Positions 6,180 to 14,087 of a stretch of 35,528 bases of DNA are shown in pieces. This DNA is from a virus. The DNA lies in IMG/VR virus record IMGVR_UViG_3300023442_000011, positions 1 to 35,528 of that record. The stretch is one strand, 5' to 3'. The translations under genes and the position numbers were made by a program. The notes under the pieces are model-generated. The model was given only the letters and a program-made list of their open reading frames with translations. It ran no database searches and was not told the DNA's origin. How positions within the stretch are numbered: position 1 is the first letter of the stretch; each line of letters begins with the position of its first letter.

Positions 6180-7376
6180 ATGCTAAATAAATTACGAGAG
6201 GAACGCGGTAAAGCTATTGCTGCCGCACGCGGTATCCTCGATCAGGCAGAGGGCGCAGGCCGGGAACTGACTGATGAGGAATTAGGGAAACATGACGAGC
6301 TTATTGCGCGTCAGGATGATCTGCGCAAGCAGATTGCCAGTATCGAAAAACAGGATGATTTGGAGCGCGAAGCGCTGGCAAGCATTTCCCCTGAAATTGA
6401 AAGTCAGGCCAACGCTGAAGAAGGCGACCCCATTGTCGCATTGCAGCATTATCTAATGAATGGGTTCGTTCCGAACAGCCGAGATGGTGAAATGTTGGCG
6501 GCACTGCAATCAGATGTTGATCAGGCCGGTGGTTTTTTGGTTCCGGAACAGACACTGAATCAATTGATCAAAGCCGTTGATGATGTAACCTTCGTTCGAA
6601 GTCTAGCAACTGTGATCCCGGTGCAGGGAGCCGACTCGCTTGGCGTGCCGACGCTGGACGCTGATCCGGCGGATGCCGATTGGACAAGTGAACTATTGAC
6701 CGGCAATGAAGACAGTACTATGGCATTCGGTTCAAGGAGCCTTTCCCCACATCCACTTGCTAAACGTATCAAAGTCAGTCAGACCTTGCTGCGCCGATCT
6801 TCACAGCCGATTGAGGCATTGGTAGCCGCTCGTTTGGGTTACAAATTCGGGATCACTTTGGAGAAGGCCTTTTTGACCGGGTCTGGTAGTCAGCAGCCAC
6901 TGGGAGTTTTTACAGCTAGCTCTCAGGGGATCAGCACTGGCCGCGATGTTGCGGCAGCTTCAGCTACTGCGTTGGCTGGCGATGATCTGATCAAAACGAA
7001 GTATGCCCTTAAGTCCCAGTATCAGGCCACTGCCCAGTGGTTACTGCATCGTGATGTTTTGTCATTGGTCGCCCGAATCAAGGATACGGCCAATAACTAC
7101 ATCTGGCGTGCCGGGCTTTCTGGAAATGATCCTGATACGCTTTTGAATCGTCCTATCAATATGTCTGAATATGCGCCGAACACGGTGACCACGGGACAAT
7201 ATGTTGCGATGTTTGGCGATTTCAAACAGTATTGGATAGCCGAAGATAGCCAGTTTCAGTTGCAGCGGTTAAGCGAGCTTTACGCTGAGACGAATCAGGT
7301 TGGATTCATCGGACGGCAGCATGCCGATGGTATGCCTGTTCTTGAAGAGGCGTTTGCACGTCTCAAAATGGCATAA
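6180..7376 (+). CDS. Major capsid protein, HK97 fold
   Basis: 398 residues. Residues 1-90 are charged and helical (LREERGKAIAAARGILDQAEG; ELTDEELGKHDELIARQDDLRKQIASIEK), the coiled-coil delta domain that acts as internal scaffold and is cut by the upstream protease. The fold proper begins around residue 105 with DQAGGFLVPEQTLNQLIKAV. Family landmarks follow: RSLATVIPV, SLSPHPLAKRIKVSQTLLRRS, the GITLEKAFLTGSGSQQPLGVF block, and a C-terminal GRQHADGMPVLEEAFARLKMA. A TAAGGAGAT site lies upstream. Mature size would be about 300 residues. Confidence 0.95.
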   Translation: MLNKLREERGKAIAAARGILDQAEGAGRELTDEELGKHDELIARQDDLRKQIASIEKQDDLEREALASISPEIESQANAEEGDPIVALQHYLMNGFVPNSRDGEMLAALQSDVDQAGGFLVPEQTLNQLIKAVDDVTFVRSLATVIPVQGADSLGVPTLDADPADADWTSELLTGNEDSTMAFGSRSLSPHPLAKRIKVSQTLLRRSSQPIEALVAARLGYKFGITLEKAFLTGSGSQQPLGVFTASSQGISTGRDVAAASATALAGDDLIKTKYALKSQYQATAQWLLHRDVLSLVARIKDTANNYIWRAGLSGNDPDTLLNRPINMSEYAPNTVTTGQYVAMFGDFKQYWIAEDSQFQLQRLSELYAETNQVGFIGRQHADGMPVLEEAFARLKMA

Positions 7377-7387
7377 GGAGAAATGAC

Positions 7388-7759
7388 ATGAAATCATTCA
7401 AGCAAGAAGCTGATGTTTCTCAAAGCATCAAACCGGCTGCATATACAGCCACTGTGACCGGCAGCTCTGTCGACGCTGCAAATTATGATGAGGCCATGGT
7501 TGTTATTGACCCAGGCACCATCACTGACGGTACGCATACGCCGAAGCTGCAAGAATCTGCTGACAATAGCACATTCACAGACGTTGCAGCGGCTGATCTG
7601 GACGGTGCTTTTGCCGCAATTGCAACAGCAACTGTCCAGAAGGTGGGCTATATCGGCAGGCTGCGATATTTGCGGGTAGTGAGCACGGTTGCAAGTGCGA
7701 CTACAGGCGGTGTTTATTCGGCTACCCTGGTATTGGGTGGGCTGAGGAAGCGTCCGTAA
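7388..7759 (+). CDS. Putative capsid decoration/head protein
   Basis: 123 residues directly after the capsid gene with a TAAGGAGAAATGAC leader. It begins with a short charged part and then reads as beta-rich, low in Cys, Lys and Trp, with phrases such as DPGTITDGTHTPKLQESADNS and a terminal LRVVSTVASATTGGVYSATLVL. The fold looks like a small beta-sandwich of a type often found in this position in siphophages. Decoration of the capsid surface is the most likely job, from position and composition. I do not know a characterised homologue. Confidence 0.6.
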   Translation: MKSFKQEADVSQSIKPAAYTATVTGSSVDAANYDEAMVVIDPGTITDGTHTPKLQESADNSTFTDVAAADLDGAFAAIATATVQKVGYIGRLRYLRVVSTVASATTGGVYSATLVLGGLRKRP

Positions 7760-7772
7760 ATGTAATCAGATG

Positions 7773-7802
7773 GCGGGGGTGGATATTCATCCCCGCTGTT
7801 TT
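7773..7802 (+). terminator. Hairpin after the capsid and decoration genes
   Basis: GCGGGGGTG (7773-7781) pairs with CATCCCCGC (7788-7796), nine pairs including one G-U, around a six-base loop. It is followed by TGTTTT. The short T-run suggests a partial terminator or a processing block that keeps capsid mRNA more abundant than the downstream connector mRNA. Confidence 0.6.
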
Positions 7803-7821
7803 ACTGTTAAAAGGAGACGAA

Positions 7822-7968
7822 ATGAAAGTGAAATTGAAAACACGTTATTGTTCGCCAACGAAACAAGCTGATCCTGGATCTGTGATTGATGTATCCAAAA
7901 CCGAGGCTGATCAGCTGATCGAGCATGGATGTGCTACAAAAGTGGCAGAGGCATTCAAGAAAAAATAA
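7822..7968 (+). CDS. Small hypothetical head protein (48 aa)
   Basis: An excellent AAGGAGACGAA site precedes the ATG. The product is basic at both ends and has the phrase SPTKQADPGSVIDVSKTEADQLIEHGCATKV. This pattern (a short beta part followed by 'V..V..(E/D)A..L...G.A') is common in small phage proteins encoded between capsid and connector genes, whose role is not established. The stop overlaps the next start as TAATG. Confidence 0.75.
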   Translation: MKVKLKTRYCSPTKQADPGSVIDVSKTEADQLIEHGCATKVAEAFKKK

Positions 7969-8513
7969 TGTCGCTAATCCTTGTAGCCGACCTGAGCAGT
8001 GAGCCAATCACGACGGCTGATATGAAACTATTTCTGCGGGTTGATATTGCTGATGATGACGCATTGATTGGTAAATTGATCACATCTGCAAGGAGATATG
8101 TGGAAGATCATACATGGAGATCACTTGGTGTCGAGACTTGGAGGCAGGAACTTGATTCATTTCCATCTTGCATCAACTTATATCGCGGGAAAATTGGAAG
8201 TATTACGTCATTGAAATATATTGATACAGATGGTGTGTTGCAGACGTTGACAGGGTTCCGGGAAGATTTGAACAGCGAACCAGCACGCCTTTTCCCGGCA
8301 TATGGTAATGTTTGGCCGTCTACCCGATCTGACCCGGCTGCGGTGCAGATTACATATGCGACCACCGGAGATACTGACGAACAATTATTACATGCCGTGA
8401 AGCTACTTGTTGCGCATTGGTATGAGCACCGCGAGGCTGTAACTGGAATGAAATTGACAGAAATGCCGATTGCGGTAAATAGCCTTCTTTTGCCAAGGAT
8501 GATCACCGGATGA
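7968..8513 (+). CDS. Head-tail connector, HK97 gp6-like
   Basis: I start at 7968 because TAATG couples it to the gene before; an in-frame ATG at 7929 would overlap that gene by 40 bases. The 181 residues begin MSLILVADLSSEPITTADMKLFLRVD. This is followed by the diagnostic ADDDALIGKLITSARRYVEDHTWRSLGVETW, the helical core of the gp6-like adaptor that docks below the portal. A C-terminal helix ends in LPRMITG. It opens the head-completion cluster of four small genes. Confidence 0.88.
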   Translation: MSLILVADLSSEPITTADMKLFLRVDIADDDALIGKLITSARRYVEDHTWRSLGVETWRQELDSFPSCINLYRGKIGSITSLKYIDTDGVLQTLTGFREDLNSEPARLFPAYGNVWPSTRSDPAAVQITYATTGDTDEQLLHAVKLLVAHWYEHREAVTGMKLTEMPIAVNSLLLPRMITG

Positions 8514-8821
8514 TCGGTGCAATGCGAACACGCATCGTGATCGAACAGCCTGCAACAACGCAGAATGCATATGGCGAAATTGTCAATGCGTGGTCTACGT
8601 TTGCAACACGGTGGGCAAAGAAGACAATCAAGGGCGGAAAAGAGGGTGAACTTGCTGGCGCAATTAGACAGCAGGCATCTGCTGAATATACACTCCGGAA
8701 GCTGGTAGGAGTGACCACACAGATGCGGATTACTGATGGCGGCACAGTATACAACATACTGGATGCTGAGTCAGATCAATATGGTAAGACCACACGCCTG
8801 CTGGCACGGGAGGTAACATGA
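8510..8821 (+). CDS. Head-tail joining protein (head closure, SPP1 gp16-like family)
   Basis: 103 residues in ATGA overlap with both neighbours. The sequence MRTRIVIEQPATTQNAYGEIVNAWST is the typical start of the Phage_H_T_join family. A beta-barrel follows with ASAEYTLRKLVGVTTQMRI and a terminal LLAREVT. It closes the connector channel after packaging so that the tail can attach. Length and order after the gp6-like gene agree with this. An alternative ATG at 8522 would trim four residues. Confidence 0.88.
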   Translation: MIGAMRTRIVIEQPATTQNAYGEIVNAWSTFATRWAKKTIKGGKEGELAGAIRQQASAEYTLRKLVGVTTQMRITDGGTVYNILDAESDQYGKTTRLLAREVT

Positions 8822-9216
8822 GTGTTGAGTTCCGCGTTATCGGAGAAGCCGAATTACAAAAAGAGCTTGGCGGTTTACCAGAACGAATACGCAGAAATGT
8901 GGTAACGACAGCCTTACGAAAAGGGGGCCGTGTTATTGTCAAGGAGGCGCGGGTGCGAGCGCCAAGGGGGAAGACTGGTCGCTTGCGCAAATCGATTGGA
9001 ACAAAATTGATTCGAGAAGGAAAGGAACGCTCTTTGCAGGTCGGAGTGCGCCGCAGTTCAGGCGTGTTTTATGGGCACCTTGTTGAGTTTGGCCACGGCG
9101 GGGCAAAGGCGGCTTCGCCGCACCCGTTTTTAGAGCCGGCAGTACAATCAACTAAAAGCGCAGTGCTTGCTGCAATACGCACTGAGATTGAAGCCTTTCT
9201 TAAAGTGTTGCGATGA
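8818..9216 (+). CDS. Neck/tail completion protein, HK97 gp10-like
   Basis: 132 residues. RRNVVTTALRKGGRVIVKEARVRAPRGKTGRLRKSI is the hallmark of the HK97-gp10 family, followed by the GHLVEFGHGG motif and PHPFLEPAV near the end. It is strongly basic in the first half. It is placed between head and tail and is needed to complete the tail or its joining surface. Starts and ends in ATGA overlaps, which agrees with equal expression with its neighbours. Confidence 0.9.
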   Translation: MSVEFRVIGEAELQKELGGLPERIRRNVVTTALRKGGRVIVKEARVRAPRGKTGRLRKSIGTKLIREGKERSLQVGVRRSSGVFYGHLVEFGHGGAKAASPHPFLEPAVQSTKSAVLAAIRTEIEAFLKVLR

Positions 9217-9584
9217 GTGTTGAGACTGATCTCTACACGATGATTACCAGTGATGCCGGGGTTGCTGCTCTGGTTGGAACTCGCGTATTCCCGCTAGTAG
9301 CAGGAACTAATGCAGCGTTGCCGCTGGTTGTATATCGCCGGACGGGGGACGCGCAGGTGAGGGGTATGGGTGCCGACGCAATGACCCAGTCTATATTCAG
9401 ACTGGACTGTTGGGCTGTTACATTCTCGGCTGTAAAACAGTTATCAGATGCAGTAGTAGCTGCGGTAGACCGTCAGTCTGCTGGCAGCATTAAAGCAATT
9501 TTGAAAAATGATGAAACACCGATCAGGGATGACGTGACCGGCGACTATCGAATATCCATAGGAGTGGAGGTCTCTCATGCCTGA
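9213..9584 (+). CDS. Tail completion protein, DUF3168 family
   Basis: 123 residues. The opening LYTMITSDAGVAALVGTRVFPLVA and the block ALPLVVYRRTGDAQVRGMG are typical of DUF3168, the group related to tail-terminator proteins such as lambda gpU. It should cap the tail tube and join it to the neck. The product ends with a GDYRISIGVEVSH beta-strand. It overlaps the tail-tube gene by eight bases. Confidence 0.85.
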   Translation: MSVETDLYTMITSDAGVAALVGTRVFPLVAGTNAALPLVVYRRTGDAQVRGMGADAMTQSIFRLDCWAVTFSAVKQLSDAVVAAVDRQSAGSIKAILKNDETPIRDDVTGDYRISIGVEVSHA

Positions 9585-10287
9585 TGTTTTGACAAACGCA
9601 AAAATATATATAGGTGGCCTTGACGTTTCCGGGCAGGCAAACAGCGTGGCGCTTAACCATGTTGTTGATGCCAAGGAAGTGACGACTTTTGGAAATGATA
9701 CCCAGATAAATACTGGTGGCTTGAGACAACTATCAATGCAGGTTGAGGGCTTTTGGCAAAGCATAGACGATGCATTGTTGTTTCCCGGAATCGGCGGTCG
9801 CCAAGTTGTTACGCTGATGCCTGATGCAGCGACGGTCGGTAATAGAGCATTTACGGCGGCTGCAATTCAGTCTGAATATACCCCTGGGGCCGGGGTTGGC
9901 GATCCGTTGGCATACAGCATTTCTTTTGATGGAGCCGGTAATCTTGGCCGTGGACAACTGAATATCGTTGGCACTAAAACGGCAACAGGAAATGGCGCGG
10001 CACAACAATTGGGTGCATTGTCATCGACACAAAAGATGATAGCCGCATTGCACGTGTTGGCTGTTTCTGGCACAGCCCCGAAACTAAATGTTACAATTGA
10101 AAGCGATAGCACATCAGGATTCGCATCGCCAACAACTGTTGGAACATTTGCGCAAATAACGGCAGCCGGTGGCTATGATCTTGTCATTGACGGTCCGATC
10201 ACTGACACCTATTTTAGGCTGGTGTTTACTATCAGTGGCACCAGTCCTAGCTTTACCCTGGCCGGAGCGCTAGGCATTACGGTATAA
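9577..10287 (+). CDS. Tail tube protein A with extra C-terminal domain
   Basis: 236 residues after a GGAGG site. Residues 1-125 form a tube-like domain with AKEVTTFGNDTQINTGGLRQ, LFPGIGGRQVVTLMPDAATVG and GDPLAYSISF. Residues 130-236 are a second beta-rich domain (KLNVTIESDSTSGFASPTT; FRLVFTISGTSPSFTLAGA), probably displayed on the tail surface. The first domain is clearly homologous to the next gene product. Whether this one, the next or both build the tube is open. The larger one could be the main tube subunit with a decorated surface. Confidence 0.75.
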   Translation: MPDVLTNAKIYIGGLDVSGQANSVALNHVVDAKEVTTFGNDTQINTGGLRQLSMQVEGFWQSIDDALLFPGIGGRQVVTLMPDAATVGNRAFTAAAIQSEYTPGAGVGDPLAYSISFDGAGNLGRGQLNIVGTKTATGNGAAQQLGALSSTQKMIAALHVLAVSGTAPKLNVTIESDSTSGFASPTTVGTFAQITAAGGYDLVIDGPITDTYFRLVFTISGTSPSFTLAGALGITV

Positions 10288-10298
10288 GGAGCAGTAAA

Positions 10299-10706
10299 AT
10301 GGCACAGACAGTATTCACAAACGGGTTTTGCAGCGTGGCTGCAAACGATATATCATCCAGCGTCCGAGCAATGACCTTAAATTATTCGGCTGATACGCAG
10401 GAAGTTACCGCAATGGGTGACGACACGCAGATAAATTTGGGAGGGTTGAAAAACTGGAGTCTTGAAGTTGAACTGAATCAGGACTTCGCATCGTCTGCGC
10501 TTGATAGTATTCTTTTCCCTCTACTCGGAACCAGCGTGGCAATTGAGATCAGGCCTGATGCCGGTGCTGTTAGCACGAGCAACCCGAAATTCACAGGCTC
10601 CGGCATCATTACTGATTACCCGCCATTAGGCGGGAGTGTCGGCGATGCTGAGACGACAAAAATAACTATCGTATCTGCCGCATCGCTTGTAAGGGCGACG
10701 GCATGA
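10299..10706 (+). CDS. Tail tube protein B, paralogue of the preceding gene
   Basis: 135 residues, only the tube domain: QEVTAMGDDTQINLGGLKNWSLEVEL, then ILFPLLGTSVAIEIRPDAGAV and GDAETTKITI. These blocks align in order with those of the preceding gene, so the pair arose by duplication. A TAAGGAG site lies upstream. It could be the main tube protein, with the larger paralogue at the tip or neck, or the reverse. It overlaps the chaperone gene as ATGA. Confidence 0.75.
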   Translation: MAQTVFTNGFCSVAANDISSSVRAMTLNYSADTQEVTAMGDDTQINLGGLKNWSLEVELNQDFASSALDSILFPLLGTSVAIEIRPDAGAVSTSNPKFTGSGIITDYPPLGGSVGDAETTKITIVSAASLVRATA

Positions 10707-11026
10707 GCCTTGACAGGGCAGCCATTCTTGCCGCTGATGATCGTGTGTCGGTCGAGGTTGATGTGCCGGAATGGGGCGGCACGATTTATCTTCGGGGATT
10801 AAGCGTCGGAAGGCGTGATCGTTTGATTGAATCGCTCAAGGATGCAAAACTTGATGATATCCGCATTGCGTTATTTATTGAGTCAATCTGCGATGAATAT
10901 GGCAAGCCTATATTTAAGCAATCAGATGCAAAAAAGCTGAAAGATAAGTCTGCCAGTGTGATTGACCGTTTGACCGAGCATCTTGAGAGGATGAATGCGG
11001 ACACGGAGGATGAGCGGGAAAAATAA
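10703..11026 (+). CDS. Tail assembly chaperone gpG-like
   Basis: 107 residues in ATGA overlap with the tube gene. Position between tube and tape-measure genes, small size, acidic helical C-terminus (LTEHLERMNADTEDEREK) and a second frame opening at its end are the standard signs of the G protein. It coats the tape measure and recruits tube subunits. The stop TAA lies directly after GGAAAAA, where ribosomes can slip to make the longer GT form. Confidence 0.8.
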   Translation: MSLDRAAILAADDRVSVEVDVPEWGGTIYLRGLSVGRRDRLIESLKDAKLDDIRIALFIESICDEYGKPIFKQSDAKKLKDKSASVIDRLTEHLERMNADTEDEREK

Positions 11027-11217
11027 TAAGCCGCCTGAATGCAGGTCGCGTGTTTATTTTTCAACTGGCACTACACCTGCATAAAACGGCGGCTGAGATT
11101 GAGTCGTTGTCGCAATATGAGTTGGTCGAATGGCAAGAATTTTTTGCGCTTGAATCGGAGAAAAAGGAGGCACAGGAGTTGGAAATGCGCGCAGTATCAA
11201 GGGTGAAACATGGCTAG
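11014..11217 (+). CDS. Tail assembly chaperone extension gpT-like, reached by -1 frameshift
   Basis: This frame opens at 11014, just two codons before the slippery stretch 11017-11023, and lacks its own ribosome binding site. A -1 slip on GGAAAAA before TAA would join gpG to about 65 residues: KIISRLNAGRVFIFQLALHL, then AAEIESLSQYELVEWQEFFALE. The 'LS.YEL.EW..F' phrase is typical of T domains, which hold the tail tube protein. The frame ends at a TAG overlapping the tape-measure start. A GTG at 11049 is a weaker alternative start. Confidence 0.75.
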   Translation, partial: AGKIISRLNAGRVFIFQLALHLHKTAAEIESLSQYELVEWQEFFALESEKKEAQELEMRAVSRVKHG

Positions 11218-12940
11218 TATAGGGTCTCTCTTCGTTCGCCTTGGCCTGGATGTGCCCGGATTTCAGCGGGATACAAAACGAGCACAGCGACTGACAAAAC
11301 AGTTCAAAGGCAAATGGCAGCGTGATTTTTCATCCATGAAGAAATCTGTTTTTTCATTGCGTGGTGCGCTACTTGGCTTGGGTGCAGGCGTGGTCTTCAA
11401 GTCGATACTTGATAACACCATTGAACAGGAAGCCGCATTCAGGCAGGTGCAGCAGGCTATCGTTTCAACAGGCGGTGCCGCTGGGCTCTCAGCTAAAGAG
11501 ATTGAAAAGATGGCCGCTGGATTCCAGGATGTCACCACATTTGGCGATGAAGCAATTCTTCGTGTTCAATCGAAGATTCTCACATTTACCGGGATCACGA
11601 AGAAAAATTTCGGTGCCACGACAGAAGCGGTGCTTGATCTTGCTACCCGCATGCAGGGTGACTTGAACGGGGCAGTTGTACAGTTGGGCAAGGTGCTAAA
11701 TGATCCGGTTGCAAATTTAAGCGCACTTTCGCGTGTTGGTATTCAGTTTACAGAAAGTCAGAAGTCCATGATTCTTTCATTGGCTCAATCAGGTGATCTA
11801 CTCGGGGCGCAGTCAATTATTCTTAAGGAATTAAGCAAAGAGTTTGGCGGCTCCGCCAGAGCGGCAAGAGACACTTTCGGAGGCGCATTGAAATCGCTGG
11901 GGAATGCCTTCGGAGACTTGTTGGAGGGTAAAACAGGGTTGAAACAGGCGCAGAAAGAATTGGAAGGCGTGACTAAACTTTTGCAAGACCCGAAAATGCA
12001 ACGAGCGGCAGACAATCTGACAAGCGCGCTGATCGCAGGATTCTCAAACTTGATTGCATTATTGGTTCCTGTTTCTCGTGGAATTGACGGAATACGACTA
12101 TTTATTGATGGGCTTGCCTTGTCCGTCTTGAATGCTTTTGACACGATTGTATTGGGAGCACAGAAAGTTGAAGAAGTCATGGGTAAATTACCGGGGAGCT
12201 TTGGCGCGCCATACAGAAAGGCTGCCAAAGACATAGGCGCATTCCGGTCCGAAATTGATTTATTGCGGAATGGTATTTCGGCTACAGGGGCAAAAGACTT
12301 ATCGGCTGTTCTGGGTGATCCCGTAAAATTTTCTGCTGTTGGTATTGAGCATAAGAAAAATGCACAGGCAATAGGGGAGGAGGTTAAAGCTACCATTAGC
12401 CTCGCCTCTGCTACAAATAAAGCAACGGATGCTGTTTCTAAATTACCAAAAGAGACAAAGAAAGCCAGCGCCGCAGCGCAAGAATTGGGTATCACCTTCT
12501 CCAGTGCGTTCGAGGATGCAATCATCAGCGGCAATAAATTCAGCGATGTACTGAAAGGGTTACTCCAGGACATCCTCCGGATCATAGCCAGAAAAACAGT
12601 TACAGAACCGCTCGCAAATGCTGCATCAAGCCTATTCTCAGGATTCAGTTTCGGTAGCTTGCTTGGCTTTGCAGATGGTGGCCAGCCGCCGGTTGGCGTC
12701 CCTTCGATTGTCGGTGAGCGAGGGCCGGAAGTGTTCGTTCCCCGCACAGCCGGAACTATTATCCCGAACGGCGGAGGTGGTGATGTAACAATCAATCAGT
12801 CAATTACTGTAAATGGGAATGGTGACGCTGCCCTTGCGCATGCTGTTGAGATTGCAGCGAATCGTGGCGCACAACAGGGATATGCAATGGTAAATAATGA
12901 CCTCAGACGCAACGGGCCACTTCGGTCGGCACTGGCATGA
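11210..12940 (+). CDS. Tail tape-measure protein
   Basis: 576 residues. The N-terminus MASIGSLFVRLGLDVPGFQRD is typical. A hydrophobic stretch ALLGLGAGVVFKSIL lies near residue 55 and longer hydrophobic segments fall between 265 and 315. The C-terminus has the GFADGGQPPVG...VGERGPEVFVPR pattern followed by a glycine- and asparagine-rich tail. It sets tail length and is expelled on infection. At the roughly 0.15 nm per residue known for lambda-like tails, the tail would be near 85 nm, which is short to medium. It overlaps the T frame by eight bases. Confidence 0.93.
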   Translation: MASIGSLFVRLGLDVPGFQRDTKRAQRLTKQFKGKWQRDFSSMKKSVFSLRGALLGLGAGVVFKSILDNTIEQEAAFRQVQQAIVSTGGAAGLSAKEIEKMAAGFQDVTTFGDEAILRVQSKILTFTGITKKNFGATTEAVLDLATRMQGDLNGAVVQLGKVLNDPVANLSALSRVGIQFTESQKSMILSLAQSGDLLGAQSIILKELSKEFGGSARAARDTFGGALKSLGNAFGDLLEGKTGLKQAQKELEGVTKLLQDPKMQRAADNLTSALIAGFSNLIALLVPVSRGIDGIRLFIDGLALSVLNAFDTIVLGAQKVEEVMGKLPGSFGAPYRKAAKDIGAFRSEIDLLRNGISATGAKDLSAVLGDPVKFSAVGIEHKKNAQAIGEEVKATISLASATNKATDAVSKLPKETKKASAAAQELGITFSSAFEDAIISGNKFSDVLKGLLQDILRIIARKTVTEPLANAASSLFSGFSFGSLLGFADGGQPPVGVPSIVGERGPEVFVPRTAGTIIPNGGGGDVTINQSITVNGNGDAALAHAVEIAANRGAQQGYAMVNNDLRRNGPLRSALA

Positions 12941-13533
12941 GCGCATTCCCTTCAATCATCCCATCATCGGTGGAGTGGTCGCTTATATCTAACACGCAGT
13001 CATTCCGTTCACCCATGGACGGATCGGTGCAGACGCTTGAGAATGCCGGTTCCCGATGGCGCGCGCTGTTACGGTTCAAAAATCTTTCAGATTCTGATGG
13101 CAGGACGCTGCTTGCATTCATGGTTGCTCTTCGCGGGGAGGCAGGGCGCTTTACTTTATACGATCACTCTCACCCGAACCCCGCCGGTATCGCAACGGGT
13201 TCTCCGCTTGTCAATGGCGCATCCCAGACCGGCGGCACACTGATAACTGACGGATGGACAAACAGCGTAACCGGAATACTCAAAGCCGGTGATTATATCG
13301 GCGTGAATGGTGAGTTGAAAATGGTCACGTCTGACGTTGATTCAGATGTTACAGGAAAGGTAACGCTGACTATCGAGCCTCCATTGAGATCGTCCCCTGC
13401 TGACAATGCGGTTATCACAACGGTGAAGCCAACCACTAATTTCAGGCTTGTTGATGATAATCAGGCCAAGAGCTCTATAACAGCACCGTTCATACATCAA
13501 GTCTCAATCGCTTGCATTGAGTCTTTCACATGA
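12937..13533 (+). CDS. Distal tail / minor tail protein
   Basis: 198 residues after the tape-measure gene. The first part (SVEWSLISNTQSFRSPMDGSVQ; GSRWRALLRFKNLSDSDGRTLLAF) reads like a tail-tip ring protein. Residues 110-165 hold an inserted beta-domain, LKAGDYIGVNGELKMVTSDV with IEPPLRSSPADNAVI, often seen in such proteins. It probably forms the first ring of the tip complex below the tube. ATGA overlaps lie on both sides. The assignment rests on order and on these blocks, not on a proven homologue. Confidence 0.65.
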   Translation: MSAFPSIIPSSVEWSLISNTQSFRSPMDGSVQTLENAGSRWRALLRFKNLSDSDGRTLLAFMVALRGEAGRFTLYDHSHPNPAGIATGSPLVNGASQTGGTLITDGWTNSVTGILKAGDYIGVNGELKMVTSDVDSDVTGKVTLTIEPPLRSSPADNAVITTVKPTTNFRLVDDNQAKSSITAPFIHQVSIACIESFT

Positions 13534-14087
13534 GCCGTACACTAACTGCAGCCGCCAAGGCAGCTTCACAAGATGAAGTTGTACGTCCTGTTTCTCTGGT
13601 CGAGTTGGATTTCTCGTCAGGGTTTGTCCGGGCAAATTCCGCGCCGATTGATATTGTTGCTTTTTCCAATACATTCCTTGGCGTTGGGAATCTGGGAGCG
13701 ATCACTTCATCCGGAGAGGGGGCCGACCTGCAAGCGCGGGGAATTTCACTTCAGCTATCAGGGATCCCAACAGCCCTTGTATCCATTGCACTGGGCGAGC
13801 ATTATCAGGGCCGGTCATGTAAAGTGTGGATGGGGCTTCTGGATTCCAGCCATGTTCTAATTGCCGATCCTGTGCTGATGTTCGATGGACGCATGGATAC
13901 GATGGACATCAACATGGGCGAGACGGCAGTCATAAACGTTACAGCTGAATCACGGCTGTCAGACTGGGAGCGGCCACGGATACGCCGGTACACGAATGAG
14001 GATCAACAGAATCAGTATCCAAATGACAAGGGCTTTGAATTCGTGCCCCAAATGGCAGACAAGCAATTGATATGGGGGCGGACATGA
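13530..14087 (+). CDS. Minor tail protein, tail-tip hub component (DUF2163/gpL-like)
   Basis: 185 residues. PVSLVELDFSSGFVRANSAP, ADLQARGISLQLSGIPTALVS and CKVWMGLLDSSHVLIADPVLMFDGRMDT are stretches shared by tip proteins that sit between the distal ring and the host-specificity protein. The end GFEFVPQMADKQLIWGR matches the usual C-terminus. It lies between the distal tail gene and the DUF6950 gene, as in many lambda-like tips. Assignment by order and pattern. Confidence 0.7.
   Translation: MSRTLTAAAKAASQDEVVRPVSLVELDFSSGFVRANSAPIDIVAFSNTFLGVGNLGAITSSGEGADLQARGISLQLSGIPTALVSIALGEHYQGRSCKVWMGLLDSSHVLIADPVLMFDGRMDTMDINMGETAVINVTAESRLSDWERPRIRRYTNEDQQNQYPNDKGFEFVPQMADKQLIWGRT

Noticed and set aside
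7929-7967. Longer N-terminus of the gp6-like connector
   Set aside because: It would overlap the 48-residue gene by 40 bases. The ATG at 7968 sits in a TAATG overlap and begins the conserved part.
11785-12795. 336-codon antisense frame
   Set aside because: It is the shadow of the tape-measure gene, whose composition leaves the opposite strand open. It has no ribosome binding site and a low-complexity, Ser/Pro/Ala-rich product.
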